A stretch of DNA of 64,000 nt from Amyloporia xantha. Lineage: Eukaryota; Basidiomycota; Agaricomycetes; Polyporales; Adustoporiaceae. Position 1 is the first letter of the stretch. Each line of letters begins with the position of its first letter. The notes below the pieces were generated by a model. That model was given only the letters and a program-made list of their open reading frames with translations. It had not been told where the DNA came from and did not search any database. Where the stretch lies: NCBI GenBank assembly GCA_036971615.1, contig JAYKKR010000007.1, positions 1,674,001 to 1,738,000 of the forward strand, in the 5' to 3' direction. A program made the translations under genes and the position numbers. This document shows, piece after piece, positions 35,270-47,524 of the stretch.

Positions 35270-38200
35270 TCACGTAGACGCGCCAGCACCTGCCGCCATA
35301 GCATACAGATTTTCCTTATCTCCGCTCTCGTCTACCAGCGCACGCAGCAGCCCCTTCTCAATCTTGAGCAGTTCGCTCGGCTTGCCAAACTCGACCTGGA
35401 TATGCGAACTCAGACTGGGTGGATCATAGACGAGAAACAGAGAGGCTCACAATCCGACCTGCGTCAAGGACCATCTGTGATGCGAAAGGTCACCCGGTCA
35501 GCAACCGAGCCAGGAGGTTAACTCTACAATTGACTCACAATCTTGTCAGAATCCATGATCGTCTGTAGACGGTGAGCAACAGTGAGCAAGGTGACACCCT
35601 TATCAAGTTCTTTGCGCAAGGATGCTTGAATGACGGTATCCGTCGCATAGTCTAACAAACCCTCGTTAGCTAGATGCTCTCATCCACACAATTCCTAGCC
35701 TCACCTATCGCGGACGTAGCTGATAACAGTGGAATGGTCAGTGATACAGATTATACGACAGTCTCGACTGCGCACCTTCGTCTAAGATCAAGAGTTTGCT
35801 TTGCCTCACTATGGCACGCGCCAACGCCAAGATCTGCTTCTGTCCCACAGACAAGTTGCTGCCCGCACTAGCAATCTTGCTGTCGAGCGTGATGCGTCCT
35901 TCGTCCATGTCCTGTTGTAGCGTGTACAGCCCGGCAGAGCGCAGGGCGTCGTTCAGCACCGCGTCGTCATGTTCTCCCAACGGGTCCAAATTCTGGCGCA
36001 GCGTTCCGCTGAGGAGTTCGGGCTGGAGATACGTCGGATAAGCGAGGATCAAAATGGAAACAAGGATGGGTACGGACGACTTGTGGGATGATAGTGATGT
36101 GTGTCCGGAGGGCGTCGAGGTTAATGGAATCGGTGGGGAGACCGTCGTAGTACACCTTGCCCTCCGTGACAATGCAGCGGAGAAGCGCAAGGGTCAAGGA
36201 ACTCTGCCAAACCATTAATGACGGCCACAGCAAGACCTAGAGCTGCAGACCAACATACCTTCCCACTGCCAGTCCGGCCCACTACATTGGAGAGAGTTGG
36301 TAAATGCGAGGCAACCCAGAGAATCACGACTCACCAATGCCCACGCGCTCGCCTGACCGGACATGGAAGGAGATCTCATGTAACACGCGCGGTCCGTCCT
36401 AAAACATTGCCATTACTCAGAAATATTCTCAAGGAACGATATCAGAACAGACTGACTTGGGAATAACGTGCAGAGAGCTTCTCAACTCTCAAATCACCGC
36501 TCGCCGGCCAGTACGCCGGAGGGACACCATCCGGAGTAGGCTTCGGCTCTTGTTCGACTTGCAAATACTGTTGGATTCGCTCCAGGCTAGAATATATATT
36601 TTAGCACTGTCGAGTTGTTGGCGTGGAGCAGGGCTCACCTATTACCTGTAGTAATGGGATAAGATTTCATGACCACTCTAATGAATGAAAGGGCGCTTAC
36701 CGGCAATCTCGAAATCGTTGAAGAGTCGCACCCACCACAGAACCAACATACTGAAGCCAACTTGAAAAGAACGAAATATTGAATATTGAGCCAAGAAACT
36801 GTGAAAGCTGCCGCCCACCTGCCATGTTCAGCGTGAAACCGGTGTTCGAGGCAGACGAGCTGCCACCGCCATAGACGAGGTATATCGCTAGACTGGTAGT
36901 AAAGGTGGCGCTAAGCATCTCGATACGGATGCTCATCCAACTGTTGCTGTTAGTCTAATCCACTGAGTGATGAACTAAAGTGACGTACTGGCTAAGAGCC
37001 CAGAAAATCCTTGCCGCTCGAGTATACTTATTGATACGCACGTACGACTCCTTTCTGAAAGCGTCCTGCACACCGTATGCCCTTATTGAAACTACAAAAG
37101 TATTCAGCACCCTTCACTCGGGCGCAACACATGCATACATACCTAGGCCGGCGAAGGCTGCACCAAAGTGTCCAAGGACAGGAGAACGTGCATTACTCTT
37201 CTCACGTTTGACAGACAACTGCGCCTTCATATAAATCTGACCGATCTGGGCCCCCGCAACGCCCATGAGAATGCCCGGAATGATGAAGAATGGCGCTGAC
37301 ATTGCGACAGCACCAAGCTTGATGACGATTTGTACACCTCCCACGATGAGAAAATCCAAGTACATTGCAAGGTCTCCGTCAACTAGCTCATGATGAGTAA
37401 GTAATACGAACAGTAGAAAAGCGGTGCAACGTACTTGCAGCTACGTCCTGCGTACACCTGGCTATTATACGTGAAGTCGGGGTCGTGTCGAGCCACCTAC
37501 ACACGAAAAACATGAGGATTCAAGATATGAACAGACATTCAAATTGAAACCGTGATACCTCAGAGTGGTGCCTAGAATTGATGAGATCAAGGCAGTATGG
37601 ATGAAGCGTGATGCCCTCAGGATCGCGAAAAGATAAATAACACAGTAGATTGTGAACAGAACGAGGGATGCCACCAATATCAAGCCATACATGGCTAGAT
37701 AGCTAAGGAATGGAACGTCAGATACAGTGATGGGGAGAAAAGAAAATGAACTTACAAGGCAGCGTTTACCTCATCTGCGGGACGTTCTTCATATTGCCGC
37801 GCCCAGTAGCCGAGATACCAAACTTGCATATTGTCCGTGAGCTCGGAAATGAACGAGATGCACAAGAGCGACGTCCAAAACAAGATGGGATAATTTCCGC
37901 CCATACTGGAAAAATAAAGCCTTACTGCTTGGTATCAGTCGTCTGTCCTCATCAATCATTGGAGGAACGCACAGGCGGGCCAGCCGACATGTCCTTCAGA
38001 TATTTCCTCTGCCACGATGAGTTTGCCATCGGATTTTTCTGTCTCGCCTTGAGACTCCTGCTGATCAATATCATCATGTTCAGCCTTCTCCTCGGCCTCA
38101 CGCTCCTCGGCAACCTCTGCAGCTAGCTTTTTGTCATGCTCCAATGCACTAGTCAGCGAGCCTTGGCTAGAGATTCGACCATCGGTGCTAATACCGACCA

Positions 38201-41200
38201 CGAACTGAGCAATTGGACCCGCCATGCTGACGTTATGAGTCTGCAATACGCGATATTGGTCAATTATGCATCCGTTTATGTCATATATGCCACTTACAAC
38301 CAACAAGACGGTTCGGCCTTGAATAAGGTCACCCTTCAGGCATTTTTCGACGATCCATCTCGCGGTGTGTACGTCAAGAGCGGCCAAAATCTGATGGCTG
38401 ATTTGAGATGCGTACAAGAGAATATGTTCACACCATACTCACGTCGTCAAGTAGTAAGATCGATGCAGCAGAGTAAACTGCGCGAGCAAGCGTCACACGA
38501 GCCTATGCCACAAGTTAGCTTTATCAGTCGCGATTTGAGCGGAAAGATCACCTTCTGCCCACCACTGATGCATATGTAAGTCATCACCTCTCAGCGGACA
38601 ATTCGGTGACATACCTGAGGGTGATACCTTTTTCACCAACCTCTGTCCGGTCACCAGCGTCGAAGAGATCCAGATCTCTCTTCAGAGCGCATTGATATAT
38701 TACTATCCATGAAATGAGGGAACCGCATCTCCGATATCGTTAGATCGACCGACCTTTGTTGTACCGCTCTTCATCGTATGGGGCTCCGAAAATGATGTTA
38801 TCCTGATAATATTTTCATCAGCCAGTGACGGTTTGTACTCAGCATATTCGCTAACCCGAATAGTCTCATTCTGAACCCAAGATTCCTGGGCTGCGTATGC
38901 AACGCCACCAGCACGAGGAAGGTGGAAAAACGAGTCCGGACCAGACGGGACGTAATGCATCTCGCCTGATAACACCACCGCTCAGCATTGACTGTGCGGA
39001 CCAATCGTTCCACGCTCACCCAACAAGGCCATCAACATCGACGTCTTTCCGGATCCAGTGGGTCCCACAATGAGATTGAGAGATCCACGCTTGAAGATCA
39101 ATTCGTCCTCAATGCGAAGGGTGAAGTTTTGTCTCGAAGATCCAGGAGTTGAGGGAATGCTTTCTTCGTTGTGCCAAGTGAACGCCGCATTACGGAAACC
39201 TATAACATCGGGAGGTGGAGGAGTTTGCGTGAATGCCAGCTCGGCCGTGAGCTCCTTATCTTTCACAAAGAATTCGTCAAGCAGTTCAGTCTAGTTAGGC
39301 ATAGGTATAAGAGAGCCGCAAGTGGAAGACAGTCACTTTCCCGACCTTGTTCAAAAATTCGTCCAAGCGGTCAAATGACACCTTAGCTGTGGCAAATCAG
39401 CTTCCATATGAATGCATTAGCTTACAAAAACCGTACCACGTATGATCCTCGGGAGCATGCCGAATGTTATGTACATTTGCATGGTGAACATCTCGAAAAC
39501 TAGTATCTGCCATCAATAACACGACCAACAGAAGGATCGCACAAAGACTTACCGGTCATTACTGAGAACACAGTCGAAGCTACAGTACACGTCAGAATCA
39601 TTCATTATCATGAAGTAGATCAATATACCTGTCAATTGCCGCTTCATGATGAGGGTCTACAGAAAGAACTTAGTCTAGACGACGTTCGGACTGCACAGGT
39701 TACTCACGTATGTAAGGAACGTGGCGATCATAGTAGACAGCGGAACCAGATGGCTATGAACAAGATCAAATAGGTATATTGATTTGCAGAGACGTGCACT
39801 GACTTGAGATCGTTGTTCGCGACTTCCACCAATTTCGACTTTCTAATCCACTTCAGCTCCTCTTTGCGTTTTTCTGACAACTGGAGGGAGAGGCGCTGTT
39901 CCCAGCCAAAGAGTTTGATCATACGGATAACGCTCATCGCTGAGACCCAATAAGCGTCTACCAAACTGAGCAGCGTATCGAAATGGACCCACACTCTGTA
40001 ACTGTCTCCACACGAGCATCTGTCTAGAAATCATATGTCGTGAGTATGGTGGTTGTCGCCTAACGGCTAAACAGAGAATACCTTTTTCATCTTCCCAACT
40101 TGAAGTGCCTGAACCTTCGCGGCAATACTTGCTGGAACTGGTAACAACAGTATGATGACGGCCATCCCAGCGAACGCACTGGGATAGGCTTGATCAATTT
40201 CTCCTCATAGGGATGGAGCTCATTCACGAACCTCCAACCAAGGACAGTATACAGGAACCAGATACAAAATGAGGTCTGGACGGGAACCTGCACAACTAAA
40301 AATGACATGAAACAATTCGCATCAGTGAGATGGTTCGCCATTACGGTTCCTGCGACATTGACGTACCAAGCTGCAATATATCTCGAGAGGCGCCGATAGT
40401 ATCTAGATCGGTGGTAATCAAGTTGTTCACCTTGCCAGCCATGTTCTTGCTCTCTTCCTCGCTTTCACCCTCAGTCGAAGGCTTCGCATCGAGCTTACTG
40501 CTTTCTGTGTCAGACGCAGCATGACTGGCCGATTTCTGCTTTCCCTTCGTTGAGGTGGCGCTCGTACTAACAGCGCTCGAACCTGCGAGAGTCGCCACTT
40601 CTTCGCCATCATTGCTACTGCTCTGCGCCTCTTCGATGTGACTGCTTTCAATCACAGACGTGCCATCTGGTGTGACAGAGACCGACGTTCCTGAGGTGGA
40701 CGCCTCTGTGACATCGGCTTTCACCCGCATACGGAGAGCATGGTTGAACACCAGCTGTGTGAGGATAGCTTCGACACGGACCATCATTCGTTCCTAGACA
40801 ATATTTTGAGCTTCCAATGGTAGAAGGAGCCAAACACAGCGACTTACAGAGACGAGGTAATAACATCCCAGCACCCAGACGCCGGTCATAGGGCCTAAGA
40901 ACAGCCAGGAAATCCAAACCCAGGGTCTGACCATTGGATGCTCGCCACCGGGCTCCATGGAACTATGCATCGTTTCAACCAAGAACTCATGAATGGATGC
41001 AGAATACGCACGAGAGCAGATTTTTGATGCCCACAGGGTTAGCAAACCGTGTAATAACCTGAAAGAAGTGAGAATTGCAGTAACCCCTTGCATACATAAC
41101 ACCTACATATAGTATCATCATGGATCCCATTACAATGAATTCGTTGCCTGTGCCACGGCTGATGTGTGAGTATGTTTCACATGAAAAACATGGTAAGACA

Positions 41201-42384
41201 CTTACGGAAGACTTTTATCAGGCCCCAGATGACATGTCGGCCCTTCTTCTTCACTTGGAACGGATCAAGCTCCTACAGTATACTGACATTAGCTCCAGTT
41301 CGCCAAATGCTATTTGCTGGTGAAACGCACCCTGAAAGATCTCTCGGCTAGGTACTCCGCACTGTCGTAATCAGCGATCGGGGGGAGCTCGTCAATCGGA
41401 AGATGTGGTACACGATATGCTTTGAACACGGTCTGGTCCGCCCAAGAGAAGAATAACATCGACAGAATAGGTGCTGTCTGCTCGGGATGAGGCTTAGGTG
41501 AGGGATTCTATACCGAAGCATTGTTTTCAGTCAATCGCACCATAAGAAATCATGAGACGGTCCTCACGTTAAGGTCGACCGGCACATAACGCCTCGGAAT
41601 CAGCAGAGGAACGATCACTGCAGCAAACGTGAGAACGGTGATCTTTGCCCATAGTAGGGCGCCCTCTGACGCATCTAATGGATGCAGAGTATATGTTGCC
41701 AAAGGCCACAAGTCACGATACGCATACACCGCCCAGGCGGAGAGCAAGAAGACCACGAGATGGCGGGTGACTAGAGTAGCAGTCACTGGTTTTGCCAGTA
41801 ATGATATGAGCGCTAAGAGCGACGCGTATGCCTGATACGAGACCGTGAATAGATATCTCACCAGATGCGTGAGGACTTACGTATGATAAGCATAGGCCAA
41901 CATGGAGCCAAGCGGAAGACTGAGGCCTCCCCGACGAGATGTTGTATTGAGCAGAGACACCCGTCATAACTGCCAGTGCAACACATGAAGCAGACCTTGT
42001 CAACTTGAAGGCGAAAGTAAGAAGTCCTCCTTGTTGTGTAATCCGGTCAGCGATGCCAGATGAATGCTCCCCTTCTTGTGTCAGGGGTGCGCTCGCCAGT
42101 ACGGTGTCATCTGTCGCCAGGTCCTTAGCAGAAACAAGTTTTGTGTAGAGCACCCTGATCGGTCGAGAGCATAGAATGAGCTGAAGAAGCAGTAACGTCA
42201 CCGACACGCCAGCAACGTAAGTGGGAACAGTCAGAGTGTCCGCGAATATATTGCTAATGAATGTCAACTCCTCGTTGCTTAATTGTGTATGACAGGAGAC
42301 TTACTCCAGTTCATTGTCGATGTCGAATGTCATCGGAGCGGCGAATGCGCCCGATTCCAGATTAAAGCTGCTCTGCAGGCTCAT
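35270..42384 (-). CDS. ABCC-type (MRP-like) full ABC transporter
   Basis: This is an ATP-driven exporter of conjugates or drugs, at the vacuole or plasma membrane, coded in about 7.1 kb with many short introns. The start MSLQSSFNLESG at 42384 is chosen because its exon splices in phase to DNIFADTLTVPTYVAG. An extra N-terminal membrane region precedes membrane domain 1. The first nucleotide-binding domain has Walker A GPTGSGKTS (near 39040), signature LSGGQK built from a short exon, and Walker B ILLLDD; Asp at the catalytic glutamate position is normal for ABCC NBD1. An acidic linker (EEREAEEKAEHDD) and membrane domain 2 follow. The second domain has Walker A in GRTGSGK, signature NLSVGQKQ, Walker B LLILDE and the H-loop TVAHRL. 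The C-terminus is LRALVDESGDKENLYAMAAG, with the stop at 35270. Both ATP sites look complete, so it is likely active. The part around 40430-40790 is a Ser/Thr/Glu-rich loop inside membrane domain 1. Confidence 0.92.
35705..35719 (-). other. 15-nt microexon in the ABCC gene
   Basis: The upstream exon ends LLILDE plus one base at 35776. A 56-nt intron (35720-35775), then 15 nt, then a 53-nt intron (35652-35704) lead to an exon starting at 35651. Joined, the 15 nt supply the Ala-Thr-Ser-Ala-Ile of the expected LDEATSAID D-loop motif in exact phase. Skipping the exon would keep the frame but delete five residues at the ATPase dimer interface. Confidence 0.85.
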
Positions 42385-43984
42385 GCAGAGGACGGGAATA
42401 CGAGAGGCGGTACGGCTGTTGGGGAAGGATGCAAGAGGCTGGACAACTTACGCGTCTCCGACTCGACCTTATAACAATCGGCCCTTAGTCTGACAGGAGT
42501 GTAACGCCCCGAGTCGGAACCGGCGCTCACGCTTACGAGTCAGGCGGGTCTATGACTTGATAAAATTACTGCTCACCGATTGCCTGGTTACTTTCGACTC
42601 GACATAACCATGCGTTGCAAAATATATGCGTCTCATCAATGGCCATCAATCTCGCGAAAATCGGTACCGCCAGGCACGGCCTCCGGAATCAAAACAGGTT
42701 GCCTAATAGAGTATCCGAGTGCTTACAAGCGCTCGATGGAAAATTTATTCATCACTGCTTTGAACGGTGATCGGTGACCGTGCAGCTATTCAACTGTGCA
42801 TTATTGCAGAGTGCCAGTACTGAGTGCTATTAGATGACACCTTTTGGTGATTTGACAGGAATCAGGAGGCCGCCAGTGGCGACGTACGTGACTCCACGAG
42901 ATGGGGGATTATAATGACGCTGTGAAAGATAAGCAATTCCCATTCACACTGGATGAATATCTTGTTTTGGCATAAGTCCGAGTCTGAATGGACAAATCGG
43001 TCGTCATACCAGTGTATTTGATTTTTGAATACTACTTAGCTAAGTATAGCGGCTAATCTCACCGTCGGCGTTCGGGAACGTCCATAATTGTGACAATTTT
43101 GCGTGACAGCCGCGTTTCAGGCTGTTTCTGGTCGGTCCCAGATAGCTTACACTGAGTCTCGAGATACTGAACGCTGAACTCTTACCAGACAGAATAAATG
43201 TACATAGGAGCGTTTCCATCATGACGAAAAGATTGGCAATGACTCAAGGATTTTGATTACCCAATATCAATCACGTGACCATTCACCGAGCATAAGTCAA
43301 TCGTGAACTTGCTCTTACTCTGTTTCCTTTGTTCACATTTTGATCATCCTAAAGGAGTGCAAGCCGTTAGCTTTTTTATATTTACCATCCTTGAACCTAT
43401 CTCTTCCGGGACTTTCTGACAAGAGGATGCTCGTAGATATTCCCTCAAAGGAATTATCACGCGGAGTATTTTACATGAAGACGGAGGTGTCGTACTGATG
43501 ATGAGTGTATTCGTCCGCTCGCCTTGTAGCGCGGTGACAACTATTGCCCGGCGAATTCTTTGTCCGCTCGCTTTGGCCAGGTGCCTCACAATATAAAATG
43601 GCCAGGGGAGCTGTCGAAGTTAACGTGCCGCACATACGTGTTTCATCCTTCGCGCACCCACGTCAAGGCTAACTCTTGTCTCTACAACAACCCTCTGGAA
43701 AACATCTAAGGGACTAATAGAATGATTGCGCTACACAGCCCCTCTCTAGCCTATGCAAGTTCTTCTCAATTGGCGAGCGCGTTACTGTCAAAAGTAACCA
43801 TGGAGGTGCCACACGCGAGGTATGCTCATGTCTGAAATGTGAGAAAGATTCAATCCTAACATTTCGATTGGGACGTTTCATTGCGACCAGTCTAGCTATG
43901 GTACGCTGATTCTCATGCGTCCAACAAATTTTGTACTTATATAATGTAACTCCTAACACGTAGCTGAAATCATTGGACGACATC
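42385..43984. other. Divergent intergenic region, no gene seen
   Basis: About 1.6 kb lie between the ABCC start and the F-box-like gene start. Only short, overlapping frames are present on both strands. It should contain two promoters. I see no repeat or RNA gene. Confidence 0.5.
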
Positions 43985-45556
43985 ATGACCTCAATTTGCG
44001 CCATCATCCGAAGTGCTATCAATGCAGATTGCCCCATAAACCGGTTGCCGCTAGAGCTTCTCACATCCATCTTTGAACATGTCCCCGAACCGTACTATAT
44101 TAAGGATCGCTATGCGTCCCTCACAACTCTCGTTCGAACGGATGAACTCTTACCAGTGACCCACGTCTGTCATCACTGGCGCGAGACTGCCTTAAACACG
44201 CCTGGACTATGGAGCAGCCTCTCGAACGACGAGCCTCACGACTTATTATACTTATACACGAGCAGATCAAAACAAACGGCACTGAAGATGTCTCTCAACT
44301 ACCCCCGGTCAGACGATGTTGATCTCCAAAACATGCTGCGTTCGAATGGTGCTCGCCTCCGTACACTCTACATTGAGCACAAATTCGACGCCGACTTATC
44401 TCCCACCACGGACTTTGCTGCCCCGAATCTTGAAGTTCTGCTCCTTCGTTCAGATGCTAGCGCTTACACGACGCATGTGCCGCGGATTTCCACTTTTCAC
44501 AAGGGTGTGGTATCTAGACTAAGGTACCTTTCCATGCACAAGTGCCCCCTGCGTCCGACAAATGCCTTCCCGCACTTGACCCATCTAAACATTTCTCATC
44601 AAAGCATGGGATCGGTTTCGACACTTCTCGAGCTTCTCTTCGGTTCTCCGCAGCTCGTACAGTTGACGCTCATCCATCTCGGCACCGCAGCCTCCACTAC
44701 TGATGTATCCAGTCCCATTGTCGATCTCAAGCATCTGCGTAACCTGGCTCTGGTTTATATTGCGCCCCAGTTCGTTGTGGCGCTCCTTTCCCATATGTCC
44801 ATTCCCGCGGACATTGCAATTCAATTGGAATATCTCCCACTGCCAGACCCTACCTTTTTCCATGATCTGCCACATCTGGCCGCCTTCGACACAGCTACGA
44901 GAATGTCTGTCGCGCTTTCAACTCACTATGTGACCGTCACTACGGCGGGTCCTTCTTCGGCAGTATGCCTGAGTCTCGATTTGGGCCACGGTCAATTGAG
45001 CTGGCAGAACGCCGCGTGGGTATCGTCGCTCTTTGCTATTCTGCCGCTTGCGAAGTGCAAAGAGCTCTGGTTGATCGACAAGTTAACGCTTCATAACGAC
45101 AATTTCCGTCTACTTCTTCGGCAGATGGTATCTTTGACCGTGCTCGTGCTTTATGACACAGACTACGATGGCGGAGAGTGGCTGCTCGGCCCCCCACTTA
45201 ACTTAGACCATGTTTCGCCACCGGAGAACTCATCTAGACCTCTTGTGCCTTCTCTGATCACCTTACACCTGCTCATGGATAACCCCTCGATCCCGGAACA
45301 ATTGATCACACTCACTGCTGATCGCGCAGAAGGTGGTCGCCCCCTGGAAAACCTTGTTCTAGACTTTGTGTTGGAGACCCCAGAAGAAGACAGACAAGAG
45401 ATGCAGGCGTCTGAGAACGAGCAAGATGTTCTGAATGCTTTACAGGCTCACGTGGGCTCAGTCATAGTCAGATTTGGTGACAGCACGCCTCATATGGCTT
45501 TGCCCGCAGTGTGTTTTGATGATATGTCCTATTGGGGGGATGCTAAAGTGTGGTGA
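43985..45556 (+). CDS. F-box-like protein
   Basis: This is a putative substrate adaptor of an SCF ubiquitin ligase, coded by a single exon of 523 residues. The ATG at 43985 opens MTSICAIIRSAINADCPINR; a TTG upstream at 43973 is not a credible start. An F-box-like motif lies at about residues 17-75 (INRLPLELLTSIFEHV to LPVTHVCHHWRETALNTPGL with WSSL), the form that is hugely expanded in agaricomycetes. The rest is a degenerate leucine-rich region without clear periodic units (PNLEVLLLRSD, RLRYLSMHKC, LTHLNISHQS, LKHLRNLALVY). The end is YWGDAKVW with the stop at 45554-45556. The substrate is unknown. Members of this family often vary fast between species. Confidence 0.85.
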   Translation: MTSICAIIRSAINADCPINRLPLELLTSIFEHVPEPYYIKDRYASLTTLVRTDELLPVTHVCHHWRETALNTPGLWSSLSNDEPHDLLYLYTSRSKQTALKMSLNYPRSDDVDLQNMLRSNGARLRTLYIEHKFDADLSPTTDFAAPNLEVLLLRSDASAYTTHVPRISTFHKGVVSRLRYLSMHKCPLRPTNAFPHLTHLNISHQSMGSVSTLLELLFGSPQLVQLTLIHLGTAASTTDVSSPIVDLKHLRNLALVYIAPQFVVALLSHMSIPADIAIQLEYLPLPDPTFFHDLPHLAAFDTATRMSVALSTHYVTVTTAGPSSAVCLSLDLGHGQLSWQNAAWVSSLFAILPLAKCKELWLIDKLTLHNDNFRLLLRQMVSLTVLVLYDTDYDGGEWLLGPPLNLDHVSPPENSSRPLVPSLITLHLLMDNPSIPEQLITLTADRAEGGRPLENLVLDFVLETPEEDRQEMQASENEQDVLNALQAHVGSVIVRFGDSTPHMALPAVCFDDMSYWGDAKVW

Positions 45557-45645
45557 GTTCATTGCGGCGTGTATCACTTGTATCTCTTGTCTATTTTTGT
45601 CTCTAGCCCTCGTTTCATTCCTTATTGTACTTCCGTATATCAATT

Positions 45646-45685
45646 GTTACTATACCGATTGTTACTATACCGATTGCTACTATGT
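45646..45685. repeat. 15-bp tandem repeat, about 2.5 copies
   Basis: Two exact copies of GTTACTATACCGATT (45646-45660 and 45661-45675) are followed by a degenerate partial copy. The repeat sits about 90 bp after the F-box gene stop, probably in its 3' untranslated region. Confidence 0.8.
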
Positions 45686-46490
45686 CTCGCTGCATCGTCG
45701 ACGCTATCTTCGCAGGTAAGAGGATCGGAAGGTCATTTCCCCTTGTTTGGGGATGACGCAGACGCTCCCTGAAAAGCCTGCCAGAAATGGGGTCTGTTAT
45801 GATGCTGAGATTCTCGCGGACATCGACTTCGCCCAGCGTGATTTGTCCGGGGTTCTTCGGTTCAATTGCGCGCCATCAAAGACCGACGTTCACAAGCAAA
45901 TATAAGGTAATCAAATGTCGGCTCTATCGCAGCGGGGATGACGTGATGCCGTACATTCTTCGTGCTTGATTGGCAGCTAACTGGGCTAAGACCAGTACAA
46001 GATCCTCCTTCGCAATCTGCAAACATCCGGTAAGAAGACGCTAAACGTCCCGCAAGACGTAGATCTATCTGAGATAGTGAAGGCCGGTTTCACCGTGAAA
46101 GTTGAAACTGCAGAGACGATAATTGGCTACCGGAGGTCCTTGGGACCCTTCACACACCTCCAATTCACAGCTCGAGGCCTGTGAGGCTGGTTCATCACGT
46201 CTTCTGTGCAATCCTCCGCCACAGACATTCTTCTTGACTTCGCCGCGATGTGGCGCAACAACGCGGTCAAGCTGCATCTCGTATCTTCACAGGATCCGAA
46301 CGGAAATACGACGACTATATCAGAAGACTTGAAGCGGATGCCACCTGTAATGGGACAGAATCATACCTTTTTGGCTGAAGACCCTGCCTGCAATATATCA
46401 CGCGGAATTGAAGCAACTTTTCACGTTTCTTCGGTGACGTATTACTCCCGTGAGACATCGAAGAATGAAGCCCGTCGAGCGCCTCTTTAG
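45681..46490 (+). pseudogene. Coding-like fragments, possible small spliced gene or remnant
   Basis: Several plus-strand stretches look translated but lie in different frames. One begins MSRCIVDAIFA and could splice by GTAAGA to CCAG. Another reads DAEILADIDFAQRDLSGVLR (about 45800-45893). A third reads YKILLRNLQTSGKKTLNVPQ onward (about 45997-46184), and a fourth DILLDFAAMWRNNAVKLHLV (about 46225-46490). I could not build one intact protein from them and recognise no family. A small lineage-specific gene with several introns and a decayed gene are both possible. Confidence 0.3.
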
Positions 46491-47524
46491 ATTAGTTTCC
46501 TTAGTTGTCGGACGTTGTCCACGGTGGATATTCATGACACAGTTGTAGGGCACTAGTGCGATGTGGCGAGCTTGGAAGTCAGGACTCACATGCAACATTG
46601 AGCCCTCGGGTCAGTGGCGGTGGGTGATAGAACGCAGAGATAGAGCATGAAGCGAGAAAGAGCCAATAACTAGGCCCCGAACGACATGCATGGCGGCGCA
46701 CTGCAAGCGATACGAGACCAATTGGGAGTGCCACAGAGTAAAATAAACAAATTCCCGCAATTTATCGCATGGAAGGCGCGCTTGGCGCTGGAGTCAGTGC
46801 GAGATTGGGCGTCTATACGTGCGCGGCGGAAACACGTGGAAAAATGCTCGAGTGTGGGGTTTAGACGCCGGGAGGCGCGCACATTCGTTTATAGCGCGAA
46901 TTTCACTCGGGGTTGCAGGCAACCGCCATCTCGTCCACTCTGGCGTTGTCTCCTTCCGCGAACGCGTAGTCCAGACGTTCTGTGTTTCAGTAACTCATAT
47001 AGACGGCAGAGTGTCTAGATACCCTATTCTCCCCCTTCGGCGACGCCGTATTGTTCCAGCTGTCCGGAACGCTGCATCACCGCCCAGGTGATCAATATAA
47101 AAAATTCCAGCACTGGTTTCGTAGGTCGTCCTCTTACCTCTCGCTACCCTAACTTGAGCGTGAAAGGGAGTGTCTAGACCCGACCCCGAACGGAAACTCG
47201 ACGTCAGTCAGCCGCTAGTCAGCGTCAGTCGGAGGTTGCACATACGGAGGTGTCCATACTGTGTGACGCCGCCACAGCACCCCTCCATCAAAAAGCTCCA
47301 AAGTCCGTTCTGCGAGCCTTGCTCAAGGCAGATTCGGCAACAAAAGTGCAGCGGCGTCGAACGTCCAGAGATACCTCTTTGCTTCAGTAGCACGTCGCTG
47401 TTCGATACTAGCGCTCGGTACGTACGCATATAGTCACTCTTGTCATTGGACTGAGTGTCGTAACCTCGTATCACTCATATGCTGCCTATACACGTAGACA
47501 CTGCCCACTATTGCCATAGAAGCC
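46491..47524. other. Intergenic, upstream of hypothetical gene
   Basis: Only short frames without recognisable content are present. The right part should hold the promoter of the gene at 47525. Confidence 0.45.
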
